A DNA stretch of 64,000 bases from Pseudomonas sp. v388 (GTDB lineage Bacteria; Pseudomonadota; Gammaproteobacteria; Pseudomonadales; Pseudomonadaceae): positions 1-64,000 of the forward strand of contig NZ_RHQN01000007.1 in assembly GCF_003935425.1 (NCBI RefSeq), given 5' to 3'. The notes beneath the pieces were generated by a model, which searched no databases, was not told the DNA's origin, and saw nothing but the letters and a program-made list of their open reading frames with translations. Position numbers and translations under genes: made by a program. Within the stretch, counting starts at the first letter, position 1. The number at the start of each line of letters is the position of its first letter. This document shows positions 26,434 to 35,256 of the stretch, piece after piece.

Positions 26434-27400
26434 ACTCTGTATGAATCCGTGGGAGCGAGCTTGCTCGCGAAGAGGCCGGCACACCCGCAGGAGGTGTATT
26501 GCCTGCCCCAACGTCTTCGCGACCAAGGTCGCTCCTACAGTTGCTGACGGTCCAATCGGCTCACGGGTCATCCGGCATCCGCGAGGACGACAGCCTGATC
26601 ACCAAGGACACCCGCCGGTTCCTGCCGCATGTGGTGATTGATTGAGCGCTGTATGAATCCGTGGGAGCGAGCTTGCTCGCGAAGAGGCCGGCACACCCAC
26701 AGGAGGTGTATTGCCTGCCCGAATGTCTTCGCGACCAAGGTCGCTCCTACAGTTGCTGACGGTCCAGTCGGCTCGTGGGTCATCCGGCATCCGCGAGGAC
26801 GACAGCCTGATCACCAAGGACACCAGCCGGTTCCTGCCGCATGTGGTGATTGATTGAGCGCTGTATGAATCCGTGGGAGCGAGCTTGCTCGCGAAGAGGC
26901 CGGCATACCCACAGGAGGTGTATTGCCTGCCCTAATGTCTTCGCGACCAAGGTCGCTCCTACAGTTGCTGACGGTCTATTCGGCTTCTGGGTCATCCGGC
27001 ATCCGCGAGGACGACAGCCTGATCACCAAGGACACCCGCCGGTTCCTGCCGCATGTGGTGATTGATTGAGCGCTGTATGAATCCGTGGGAGCGAGCTTGC
27101 TCGCGAAGAGGCCGGCACACCCGCAGGAGGTGTATTGCCTGCCCGAATGTCTTCGCGACCAAGGTCGCTCCTGCAGTTGCTGACGGTCTAGTCGGCTCCT
27201 GGGTCATCCGGCATCCGCGAGGACGACAGCCTGATCACCAAGGACACCCGCCGGTTCCTGCCGCATGTGGTGATTGATTGAGCGCTGTATGAATCCGTGG
27301 GAGCGAGCTTGCTCGCGAAGAGGCCGGCACACCCGCAGAAGGGGTATTGCCTGCCCCAACGTCTTCGCGACCAAGGTCTCTTATACAGTTCCTGACGGTT
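26362..27400 (+). repeat. 212-bp tandem array: yjfC 3' end plus REP pair, five units
   Basis: Units begin at 26362, 26574, 26786, 26998 and 27210, exactly 212 bp apart, the last diverging after about 27376. Each holds the final 24 codons of yjfC with its TGA, a short spacer, a REP (GTGGGAGCGAGCTTGCTCGC at 26449, 26661, 26873, 27085, 27297), about 40 bp, and an inverted REP (TTCGCGACCAAGGTCGCTCC). Units are nearly identical with a few substitutions (for example TCACGGG, TCGTGGG, TTCTGGG and TCCTGGG before GTCATC). The unit junction matches the gene at GGCTCCTGGGTCATC and GGCATCCGCGAGG but lacks the 20 bp between them. Only the first unit is part of a complete gene. Confidence 0.95.
26449..26541. 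repeat. REP doublet (first of five copies)
   Basis: Two REP elements in opposite orientation, GTGGGAGCGAGCTTGCTCGC and, after about 45 bp, TTCGCGACCAAGGTCGCTCC followed by TACAG, form a REPIN-like unit able to fold back. The same doublet recurs every 212 bp to 27376. No REP-associated tyrosine transposase gene is in the window. Confidence 0.85.
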
Positions 27401-27558
27401 GTCATCAGGTTCGCTGATACCCCGCCAATCACATAGGGTCGCTTAACAAAAGATAACGACAAGCCGATTGTCAGGCGTTTGCAAAGCTGTCTAGGATGGG
27501 CCAGCTTCCAGAAGGCTCCTTGCCATCAGGGCCGATAACAATAAGAACGGAGAAATCC

Positions 27559-28584
27559 ATGAGTGAGCCATTCCTGCGGCGCGCTTGTTCATGCGTGGCG
27601 CTGTTGGCGGTCTGCGTTTCGTTGCAGGCAGCGCCGGAACCTGCCGCGCAAACGGCACCCCCATCTTCCCTGCCGGCCATCGAGTCGAACAAAGCCTCCC
27701 GCAGCCTGTTGCTTGAGGTGGTGCATGCAGGCGAACGGCTGGTCGCGGTCGGGGAGCGCGGCCATATTCTCTATTCCGACGACCAAGGCCGGACCTGGAC
27801 GCAGGCCAGCGTGCCGACGCGACAACTGCTGACCTCGGTGCAGTTCGTGGATCCGCAGCACGGCTGGGCCGTGGGCCACGATGCGCAGATTCTCGCCAGT
27901 GACGATGGCGGCAAGCGCTGGAACAAACAATTCGAGGACCTTGACCGTGAGGCGCCCTTGCTGGACGTCTGGTTCAAGGACACCCGTACCGGGTTCGCAG
28001 TGGGCGCCTACGGTATGTTACTGACCACCCAAGACGGCGGCCGGCATTGGCAGGACATCGGCGAGCGCCTCGACAACGAGGACCAGTACCATCTCAACGC
28101 GATTGCGATGGTCAAGGATGCCGGCCTGTTCATCGTTGGCGAGGCAGGAAGCATGTTTCGTTCCCGTGACGACGGACAAAGCTGGGAACGCCTGGAAGGG
28201 CCGTACCAAGGCTCGCTGTTCGGGGTGATCGGCACTGCCCAACCGGCCACATTGCTGGCTTACGGTCTGCGCGGCAATCTGTTTCGTTCCACCGACTTCG
28301 GCGACAGCTGGAGCCAGGTGGAGCTGAATGCCGCCCGCGGCCCGCTGGAATTCGGCTTGGCCAATGCCGCGCTGCTGGCCGACGGTTCGCTGGTGCTGGT
28401 GGGCAATGGCGGCAGCGTGCTGCGCAGCACCGATGACGGCCTGACTTTCCAGGTCTTCAACCGCCCGGACCGGATTTCCCTCGCCGGCGTTACCGCCAAC
28501 CAGCTGGGCAATCTGATTCTGGTCGGGCAGGGCGGCGTGCGCCTGACCTCGGCGACGGGCGCCGAGCTGACCCAACAACAATAA
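27559..28584 (+). CDS. YCF48/Asp-box beta-propeller protein, exported
   Basis: The 341-residue protein starts with a signal peptide (MSEPFLRRACSCVALLAVCV...LQAA). The mature part has six BNR/Asp-box repeats: SDDQGRTW, SDDGGKRW, TQDGGRHW, RDDGQSW, STDFGDSW and STDDGLTF, as in the YCF48/Hcf136 family, so it should form a beta-propeller in the periplasm. GGAG precedes the ATG at 27559. It lies 26 bp upstream of an MmpL/RND exporter, with which it is probably co-transcribed; it may act as a periplasmic partner of that exporter. The frame is open to 27496, but that stretch has no start with a ribosome binding site. Confidence 0.82.
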   Translation: MSEPFLRRACSCVALLAVCVSLQAAPEPAAQTAPPSSLPAIESNKASRSLLLEVVHAGERLVAVGERGHILYSDDQGRTWTQASVPTRQLLTSVQFVDPQHGWAVGHDAQILASDDGGKRWNKQFEDLDREAPLLDVWFKDTRTGFAVGAYGMLLTTQDGGRHWQDIGERLDNEDQYHLNAIAMVKDAGLFIVGEAGSMFRSRDDGQSWERLEGPYQGSLFGVIGTAQPATLLAYGLRGNLFRSTDFGDSWSQVELNAARGPLEFGLANAALLADGSLVLVGNGGSVLRSTDDGLTFQVFNRPDRISLAGVTANQLGNLILVGQGGVRLTSATGAELTQQQ

Positions 28585-28610
28585 GAAACTCCAGCGCGGA
28601 AACAGTGGCC

Positions 28611-31001
28611 ATGACCAATCTTCAACACACGCAGCACCACGACGAAAAGGCCACTTTCCTGGAACGGCTGATTTTCAACAATCGCCCGGCGGTCATTATC
28701 CTGTGTCTGCTCGCCAGCGTATTCCTGTTCTGGCAGGCGACCCAGGTTCGGCCGTCCACCAGTTTCGAGAAGATGATCCCGCTGGATCATCCGTTCATCC
28801 AGAACATGATGACCCACCGCAACGACCTGGCGAACCTGGGAAACACCGTGCGGATATCCGTGGAAGCCCTCGATGGCGATATCTTCTCCAGGCAATACAT
28901 GGAGACCCTGCGCGAGATCAACGACGAGGTGTTCTACATTCCGGGCGTGGACCGCTCCGGCCTCAAGTCGTTGTGGAGCCCCAGCGTGCGCTGGACTGAA
29001 GTGACCGAAGAGGGTTTCGCCGGCGGCGAAGTCATCCCGCAGAGCTATGACGGCTCCGAGCAGAGCCTGGAACAACTGCGCAATAACGTGCTCAAGTCCG
29101 GGCAGATCGGACGACTGGTGGCCAACGACTTCAAATCCAGCATCGTTGACGTGCCGCTGCTGGAGGCCTATCCGGACCCCAACGATCAGGGCAAGTTGAT
29201 CGCCCTGGATTATCAGCAGTTCTCTCACCAGCTCGAAGAGAAAATCCGCGACAAGTATCAGGCGCAAAACCCCAACATCAAGGTGCACATCGTCGGCTTC
29301 GCCAAGAAGGTCGGTGACCTGATCGACGGACTGCTGATGGTGGTGATGTTCTTCGGCGTGGCGTTTGTGATTACGCTGGTCTTGCTGATCTGGTTCACCC
29401 GCTGCCTGCGCAGCACCATCGCGGTGCTGAGCACCACGCTGATCGCCGTGATCTGGCAATTGGGGCTGATGCATGTGGTGGGCTTCGGGATCGATCCTTA
29501 TTCGATGCTGGTGCCGTTTCTTATTTTCGCCATCGGCATTTCCCATGGCGTGCAAAAGATCAACGGCATCGCGCTGCAGTCCGGCGATGCCGACAATGCA
29601 CTGACCGCCGCGCGCCGGACGTTTCGGCAGCTGTTTCTGCCGGGCATGATCGCGATTCTCGCCGATGCGGTGGGCTTCATCACCTTGCTGATCATCGATA
29701 TCGGCGTGATCCGCGAGCTGGCGATCGGGGCGTCCATCGGCGTTGCGGTGATTGTCTTTACCAACCTCATATTGCTGCCGGTGGCGATTTCCTACGCTGG
29801 CATCAGCAAAAGGGCGATCAAGCGCAGTAAGCGTGGTGCGGTCACCAACCATCCGTTCTGGCGTCTGCTGTCAAACTTCGCCAGCCCCCGTGTCGCCCCG
29901 GTTTCCGTGACCCTGGCTCTGATCGCCTTCGGCGGCGGGCTCTGGTACAGCCAGAATCTGAAGATCGGCGATCTCGACCAGGGCGCGCCGGAGCTGCGCC
30001 CGGATTCGCGCTACAACCAGGACAACGCGTTCATCATCAATCACTACTCCACCAGTTCCGACGTGCTGGTGGTCATGGTCAAGACGCCGCGCGAAGGCTG
30101 CTCGGCGTATCCGACCATGTCGGCCATCAACGAGCTGGCCTGGAAGATGGAAAACACGCCTGGCGTGCAGTCGGCGATTTCCCTGGTGACGGTCTCCAAA
30201 CAGGTGATCAAGGGCATGAACGAGGGCAACCTCAAGTGGGAAGCCCTGTCGCGCAACAAGGACGTGCTCAACAGCTCCATCGCCCGCGCCGACGGCCTGT
30301 ACAACAACGATTGCTCACTGGCACCGCTGCTGGTGTTCCTCAACGATCACAAGGCCGAAACCCTCGACCGGGCGGTGGCGGCGGTGCAGAGCTTCGCGGC
30401 CGAGAACAACACGCCGGAGCTGCAATTTCTGCTGGCGGCCGGCAACGCCGGGATCGAGGCGGCCACCAACGAGGTCATCAGACAGTCGGAGTTGATCATT
30501 CTGGTGCTGGTGTACATCTGCGTCGCCGGCATGTGCATGATCACTTTTCGCTCGTGGGCGGCGACCTTGTGCATCGTGCTGCCGCTGGTGCTGACCTCGG
30601 TGCTGGGCAACGCGCTGATGGCGTTCATGGGCATCGGCGTCAAGGTCGCGACCTTGCCGGTGGTGGCGCTGGGGGTGGGGATCGGCGTGGATTACGGCAT
30701 CTACATCTACAGCCGCCTGGAAACCTTCCTGCGCGCCGGGCTGCCGTTGCAGGAAGCCTATTACGAAACCCTGAAATCCACCGGCAAGGCGGTATTGTTC
30801 ACTGGCCTGTGCCTGGCAATTGGCGTGTGTACCTGGATCTTCTCGGCGATCAAATTCCAGGCCGACATGGGCCTGATGCTGACCTTCATGCTGCTGTGGA
30901 ACATGTTCGGCGCCCTATGGCTGCTGCCGGCACTGGCGCGGTTCCTGATCAAACCGGAGAAAATGGCCGGGCAGGTGGGGAATTCGCTGTTTTCGCATTG
31001 A
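28611..31001 (+). CDS. RND superfamily exporter, MmpL type
   Basis: A 796-residue inner-membrane protein with two repeated MMPL halves: TM1, a large periplasmic loop, then five segments, twice. Typical segments are LVPFLIFAIGISHGVQKING and, in the second half, VVALGVGIGVDYGIYIYSRLE, with the Asp usually required for proton coupling. MmpL-type proteins export lipids, sterols or hopanoid-like molecules; the cargo is not evident. A GTG 6 bp upstream could be used instead of the ATG. The preceding YCF48 gene and this one form a pair. Confidence 0.88.
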   Translation: MTNLQHTQHHDEKATFLERLIFNNRPAVIILCLLASVFLFWQATQVRPSTSFEKMIPLDHPFIQNMMTHRNDLANLGNTVRISVEALDGDIFSRQYMETLREINDEVFYIPGVDRSGLKSLWSPSVRWTEVTEEGFAGGEVIPQSYDGSEQSLEQLRNNVLKSGQIGRLVANDFKSSIVDVPLLEAYPDPNDQGKLIALDYQQFSHQLEEKIRDKYQAQNPNIKVHIVGFAKKVGDLIDGLLMVVMFFGVAFVITLVLLIWFTRCLRSTIAVLSTTLIAVIWQLGLMHVVGFGIDPYSMLVPFLIFAIGISHGVQKINGIALQSGDADNALTAARRTFRQLFLPGMIAILADAVGFITLLIIDIGVIRELAIGASIGVAVIVFTNLILLPVAISYAGISKRAIKRSKRGAVTNHPFWRLLSNFASPRVAPVSVTLALIAFGGGLWYSQNLKIGDLDQGAPELRPDSRYNQDNAFIINHYSTSSDVLVVMVKTPREGCSAYPTMSAINELAWKMENTPGVQSAISLVTVSKQVIKGMNEGNLKWEALSRNKDVLNSSIARADGLYNNDCSLAPLLVFLNDHKAETLDRAVAAVQSFAAENNTPELQFLLAAGNAGIEAATNEVIRQSELIILVLVYICVAGMCMITFRSWAATLCIVLPLVLTSVLGNALMAFMGIGVKVATLPVVALGVGIGVDYGIYIYSRLETFLRAGLPLQEAYYETLKSTGKAVLFTGLCLAIGVCTWIFSAIKFQADMGLMLTFMLLWNMFGALWLLPALARFLIKPEKMAGQVGNSLFSH

Positions 31002-31043
31002 GGCCTGCGCTACCAATTGTGTAGCAACTGTCTTGCGATGACC

Positions 31044-31148
31044 TGTGGGAGGAAGCGGGCGGCGATCCTTCCTGCTGGCGACTGCAGTGTGTCAGTCACT
31101 GTTGTAGGAGCAAGTATGTCGTAGTCGCGAGCAAGCGCCCTCCTACAG
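31044..31148. repeat. REP-like doublet between the RND exporter and GntR genes
   Basis: TGTGGGAGGAAGCGGGCGGCGATCC on one side and GCGAGCAAGCGCCCTCCTACAG in inverse sense on the other form a degenerate REP pair. Its right end supplies the last bases and the TAG stop (31145-31143) of the convergent GntR gene. Confidence 0.6.
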
Positions 31149-31865
31149 AACTGCGCCGGTGCCCAACACCACACTCAGCGCATTGCGCGCGTCATCGAGT
31201 TGCACCAGCGTGGCATGCCGGGCGCCGAGGGCGTCGCGGTTCTGGATGGCGGTCAGGATGGCCTTGTGCCGCGGCAGCGCCAGTTCGTGCAGGTTGGGGC
31301 GTTTGTTGGAATGCTTGAGGGCTTCGCGCAACGCCAGCGACAGCATGTTGCACAGGTGCGCCAGCAGGTCGTTGTGGGTCGCGTCGGCAATGCGGCTGTG
31401 GAAATCCAGGTCCGGCTGAAGCAAGGCTTCCGGCGTTTGCGCCGCCTCCATTCGCTGGTACGCCTCGTCGATGGATTCGATTTCCTCGTCCGTGGCATGT
31501 TGCGCGGCCAGGGCCGCGACCGCCGGTTCGATCACCGCTCGCACACTGGTCAACAGATTGAAGAACTCGTTCTGCGGCGAGCTTTGCATGACCCAGTGCA
31601 GCACATCCGGGTCCAGCAGGTGCCATTCGCGCCGGGCCTTGACCACCGACCCGACGCGTGGCCGCGAATAGACCAGACCCTTGGCCACCAGCACCCGCGT
31701 GGCTTCCCGGAGCACCGGGCGGCTGACCGCGTACTCTTCGCAGAGCAGGGCTTCGGCAGGCAGTTTTTCGTCGGGTTTGAAACGACCGGAGACAATCTGC
31801 ATGCCCAGCTCCTGGACGATACGAGCGTGCATGCTTTTACGATCGGAAGGCTTTCGGTAATCCAT
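31143..31865 (-). CDS. GntR family regulator, FadR subfamily
   Basis: This 240-residue regulator has an N-terminal winged helix (IVQELGMQIVSGRFKPDEKLP, CEEYAVSRPVLREATRVLVAKGLV) and an all-helical FCD ligand domain with metal-binding residues in DLDFHSRIADATHN, HLCNMLSLALREAL and RHKAILTAI. The start is taken at MDYRKPSDRK (31865); a longer frame exists but lacks support. It lies 111 bp after the dehydratase gene in the same direction and probably controls that gene and the divergent transporter, releasing DNA when a sugar acid or its dehydration product binds. Two sites of the FadR-type consensus lie in the divergent promoter region. Confidence 0.88.
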   Translation of the reverse strand: MDYRKPSDRKSMHARIVQELGMQIVSGRFKPDEKLPAEALLCEEYAVSRPVLREATRVLVAKGLVYSRPRVGSVVKARREWHLLDPDVLHWVMQSSPQNEFFNLLTSVRAVIEPAVAALAAQHATDEEIESIDEAYQRMEAAQTPEALLQPDLDFHSRIADATHNDLLAHLCNMLSLALREALKHSNKRPNLHELALPRHKAILTAIQNRDALGARHATLVQLDDARNALSVVLGTGAVL

Positions 31866-31976
31866 GGGAACGCAAGTCGATCCTGGCGATGAATGCCGCG
31901 CATCATACCATTGCGCAGGGCGTGCGGCGGGTGCCGAACCATCCGGCACCCGCCCTGTTGCTCGTGACCGGACCGA

Positions 31977-33722
31977 TCAGTGCGAGTGGCGCGGAACCTC
32001 GGCGCCCCGGCAGCCGACCAGGAAGTCAAAGTCACAGCCCTGATCGGCCTGCATGACATGATCGATATACAGCTGACGATAACCACCGGCCAGGAACTGA
32101 GGCGCCGGCGCCTGCCAGTCCGCGAGGCGGGCAGCCAGTTCGGCTTCCGGGATATCCAGATGCAGTCGGCCACTGGCGCAGTCCAGCTCGATCCAGTCGC
32201 CTTCACGCACCACCGCCAACGGCCCGCCGGCCGCCGCTTCCGGCGCGACATGCAGCACCACGGTGCCGTAAGCGGTGCCGCTCATCCGCGCGTCGGAAAT
32301 CCGCACCATATCGGTCACTCCCTGAGCCAGCAGCTTGGCAGGCAGGCCCATGTTGCCGACTTCCGCCATGCCCGGATAACCCTTCGGCCCGCAGTTCTTG
32401 AGGACCATCACCGAGTTCGCATCCACATCCAGGTCCGGGTCGTTGATCCGCGCCTTGTACATCTCGAAATTCTCGAACACCACGGCGCGGCCGCGATGCT
32501 GCATCAGCGCCGGGGTGGCGGCAGACGGCTTGAGCACCGCGCCCAGTGGCGCCAGGTTGCCGCGCAGCACGCAGATGCCGCCGTCGGCGCGAATCGGATT
32601 GTCCAGCGCGCGAATCACTTGGTCGTCACCGTAGATCGGCGCGGCGGCGGTATTCTCGCCGATGCTCTTGCCGTTGGCGGTCAGCGCGTCCGGGTTGGGC
32701 AGCAGGCCGGCTTCGTTCATGCGCCGCAGCACGGCGGGCAGGCCACCGGCGTAGTAGAACTCTTCCATCAGGAAACGCCCGGACGGTTGCAGGTCGACGA
32801 TGGTCGGGGTGCCGCGACCGACGCGTGTCCAGTCGTCCAGTTCCAGGTCCACGCCGATGCGTCCGGCAATGGCTTTCAAGTGAATCACCGCGTTGGTCGA
32901 GCCGCCGATGGCCGCGTTGACCCGGATGGCATTCTCGAACGCCGCCTTGGTGAGGATTTTCGACAGGCGCAGGTCTTCGCGAACCATGTCCACCGCGCGC
33001 ATCCCGGACATGTGCGCCAGCACGTAGCGGCGCGAATCCACCGCCGGTATCGCGGCGTTGTGCGGCAGCGATGTGCCCAGGGCTTCGGCCATGCAGGCCA
33101 TGGTCGAGGCGGTGCCCATGGTGTTGCAGGTGCCCGCCGAGCGCGACATGCCGGCTTCGGCGGAGAGGAATTCGTCGAGGCTGATGGTCCCGGCTTTGTA
33201 GGATTCATGCATCTGCCAGACGATGGTGCCGGCGCCGATGTCCTTGCCCGCGTGCTTGCCGTTGAGCATCGGCCCGCCGGTGACGACGATGGCCGGGATG
33301 TCACAGCTGGCCGCGCCCATCAGCAGCGCCGGCGTGGTCTTGTCGCAGCCGGTGAGCAGCACCACACCATCGATGGGGTTGCCGCGAATCGCTTCTTCCA
33401 CATCCATGCTCGCCAGGTTGCGGGTAAACATGGCGGTGGGGCGCAGGTTGGATTCGCCGTTGGAAAACACCGGAAATTCCACCGGCCAGCCGCCGGCCTC
33501 GATCACGCCACGTTTGACGTGCTCGGCGATCTGTCTGAAATGGGCGTTGCAAGGGGTCAGCTCCGACCAGGTGTTGCAGATGCCGATGATGGGCTTGCCA
33601 TGAAACTGATGGTCGGCGATGCCCTGGTTCTTCATCCAGCTTCGATACATGAAGCCGTTCTTGTCGGCGGTGCCAAACCATTGGGCAGAACGCAGGGTCG
33701 GTTTTTTATCGGAATCAGACAT
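31977..33722 (-). CDS. IlvD/Edd family sugar-acid dehydratase
   Basis: The 581-residue protein belongs to the IlvD/Edd iron-sulfur dehydratases. The cluster ligands are Cys in GICNTWSELTPC, VLLTGCDKTTPALL and SRSAGTCNTMGTASTM. Its length and sequence favour the pentonate/hexonate dehydratase branch (arabonate, xylonate or galactonate) over the amino-acid enzyme IlvD, and the neighbours agree: a GntR regulator, an MFS carrier and an AraD1-type protein. It would dehydrate an aldonic acid to its 2-keto-3-deoxy form. Arabonate is my first guess; the sequence alone does not fix the sugar. Confidence 0.85.
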   Translation of the reverse strand: MSDSDKKPTLRSAQWFGTADKNGFMYRSWMKNQGIADHQFHGKPIIGICNTWSELTPCNAHFRQIAEHVKRGVIEAGGWPVEFPVFSNGESNLRPTAMFTRNLASMDVEEAIRGNPIDGVVLLTGCDKTTPALLMGAASCDIPAIVVTGGPMLNGKHAGKDIGAGTIVWQMHESYKAGTISLDEFLSAEAGMSRSAGTCNTMGTASTMACMAEALGTSLPHNAAIPAVDSRRYVLAHMSGMRAVDMVREDLRLSKILTKAAFENAIRVNAAIGGSTNAVIHLKAIAGRIGVDLELDDWTRVGRGTPTIVDLQPSGRFLMEEFYYAGGLPAVLRRMNEAGLLPNPDALTANGKSIGENTAAAPIYGDDQVIRALDNPIRADGGICVLRGNLAPLGAVLKPSAATPALMQHRGRAVVFENFEMYKARINDPDLDVDANSVMVLKNCGPKGYPGMAEVGNMGLPAKLLAQGVTDMVRISDARMSGTAYGTVVLHVAPEAAAGGPLAVVREGDWIELDCASGRLHLDIPEAELAARLADWQAPAPQFLAGGYRQLYIDHVMQADQGCDFDFLVGCRGAEVPRHSH

Positions 33723-33736
33723 GATCGGCTCTCTTA

Positions 33737-33747
33737 TTGTAAGACTT
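33737..33747. promoter_or_regulatory. Candidate GntR/FadR-type operator 1
   Basis: TTGTAAGACTT, 15 bp before the dehydratase ATG, matches the FadR-subfamily pattern TNGTNNNACNA at all but the last position. It would overlap the leader of the minus-strand transcript. Confidence 0.4.
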
Positions 33748-33811
33748 AATAGCGTTGCTGCTGGTTAAGGTAAGCCTAAAAATCCGGGATTGGAAGAGTT
33801 GTCACTTCAAA

Positions 33812-33822
33812 TAGTATTACTA
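33812..33822. promoter_or_regulatory. Candidate GntR/FadR-type operator 2
   Basis: TAGTATTACTA is a perfect palindrome about a central T and matches TNGTNNNACNA fully. It lies about 94 bp before the transporter ATG, in an AT-rich stretch (ATAGTATTACTATATAG) likely to be the promoter. Confidence 0.5.
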
Positions 33823-33915
33823 TATAGTCGCCCTTAATCGAGGGACGACCCTGCCTGACTTTCAGCCGGAGGCGATCCCCAGGTTCCATAACAAAAACAA
33901 TTGGAGACCGCCTTC

Positions 33916-35229
33916 ATGAGCCAGGAACTGCGGCTTATACGTCGCATCACGCTGAAACTCATTCCCTTCCTGATCCTGTTGTACCTGATCGCCTACGTGG
34001 ATCGCTCTGCCGTCGGTTTCGCCAAGCTGCACATGGGCGCGGACATCGGCATCGGCGATGCAGCTTACGGGCTGGGCGCAGGGTTGTTCTTCGTCGGTTA
34101 CTTCCTGCTGGAGATCCCCAGCAACCTGATGCTCGAACGCTTCGGCGCCCGGCGCTGGTTTGCGCGGATCATGATCACCTGGGGCGCGATCACCATCGGC
34201 ATGGCCTTCGTCCAGGGGCCTTACAGCTTTTACGTCATGCGTTTCCTGCTGGGCGCGGCCGAAGCGGGGTTCTTCCCTGGCGTGCTGTACTACATTACCC
34301 AGTGGTTTCCGGTGCGCCATCGCGGCAAGATCCTGGGCTTTTTCATCCTGTCGCAACCCATCGCCATGATGATCACCGGGCCGATTTCCGGCGGGCTGCT
34401 GGGCATGGAAGGCATACTGGGGCTGCACGGCTGGCAGTGGCTGTTCATCGTCATCGGCGCGCCAGCGATCCTGCTGACCTGGCCGGTGCTGCGCTGGTTG
34501 CCGGATGGTCCCGGGCAGGTCCACTGGATGAGTCAGGAGGAAAAGGACTGGCTGACCGGCGAGCTGAAAAAGGACCTGCAAGAGTACGGCCAGACCCGCC
34601 ACGGCAACCCGCTGCATGCTCTGAAGGACAAACGCGTTCTGCTGCTGGCCCTGTATTACTTGCCGGTGACCTTGAGCATCTACGGCCTGGGCCTGTGGCT
34701 GCCGACCTTGATCAAACAGTTCGGCGGCAGCGACCTGACCACCGGTTTTGTCTCTTCGATTCCGTACATCTTCGGCATCATCGGCCTGCTGATCGTGCCG
34801 CGCAGTTCCGACCGTCTCAACGACCGTTACGGACACCTGGCGGTGCTGTATGTGCTGGGCGCCATCGGTCTGTTCTGCAGTGCCTGGCTGACCTTGCCGG
34901 TGGCGCAACTGGCCGCATTGTGTCTGGTGGCATTCGCGCTGTTCTCGTGCACGGCGGTGTTCTGGACCTTGCCCGGCCGTTTCTTCGCCGGCGCCAGCGC
35001 TGCGGCCGGGATTGCCCTGATCAACTCGGTCGGCAATCTGGGCGGCTACATCGGCCCGTTCGTGATCGGTTCTCTCAAGCAAGCCACCGGCAGCCTGGCG
35101 TCGGGCCTGTATTTCCTGTCCGGCGTCATGGTGTTCGGCCTGATCCTGACCGGCATCGTCTACCGCCTGCTGGAACGTCGGCACGTGCTGGCAGAAACCG
35201 AGTTTTCCGCCAGCGCCAAAACCCGTTGA
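33916..35229 (+). CDS. MFS transporter, anion:cation symporter family
   Basis: A 437-residue carrier with 12 membrane segments. Family features include LIAYVDRSAVGFAKLHM, GYFLLEIPSNLMLERFGARRWFARIMITWG and LGAAEAGFFPGVLYY, typical of the ACS group that imports tartrate, galactonate, glucarate and similar sugar acids. The start at 33916 (MSQELRLIRR) has TTGGAGA upstream. It is divergent from the dehydratase and followed 27 bp later by the AraD1-type gene, so import and breakdown are likely controlled together. Confidence 0.88.
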   Translation: MSQELRLIRRITLKLIPFLILLYLIAYVDRSAVGFAKLHMGADIGIGDAAYGLGAGLFFVGYFLLEIPSNLMLERFGARRWFARIMITWGAITIGMAFVQGPYSFYVMRFLLGAAEAGFFPGVLYYITQWFPVRHRGKILGFFILSQPIAMMITGPISGGLLGMEGILGLHGWQWLFIVIGAPAILLTWPVLRWLPDGPGQVHWMSQEEKDWLTGELKKDLQEYGQTRHGNPLHALKDKRVLLLALYYLPVTLSIYGLGLWLPTLIKQFGGSDLTTGFVSSIPYIFGIIGLLIVPRSSDRLNDRYGHLAVLYVLGAIGLFCSAWLTLPVAQLAALCLVAFALFSCTAVFWTLPGRFFAGASAAAGIALINSVGNLGGYIGPFVIGSLKQATGSLASGLYFLSGVMVFGLILTGIVYRLLERRHVLAETEFSASAKTR

Positions 35230-35256
35230 TCGAACCCTATTGAAAGGAGCTCTTTA

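Noticed and set aside
26362-27400. The regular repeats as a possible CRISPR array
   Set aside because: Units are 212 bp and identical throughout, without unique spacers, and no cas genes are present.
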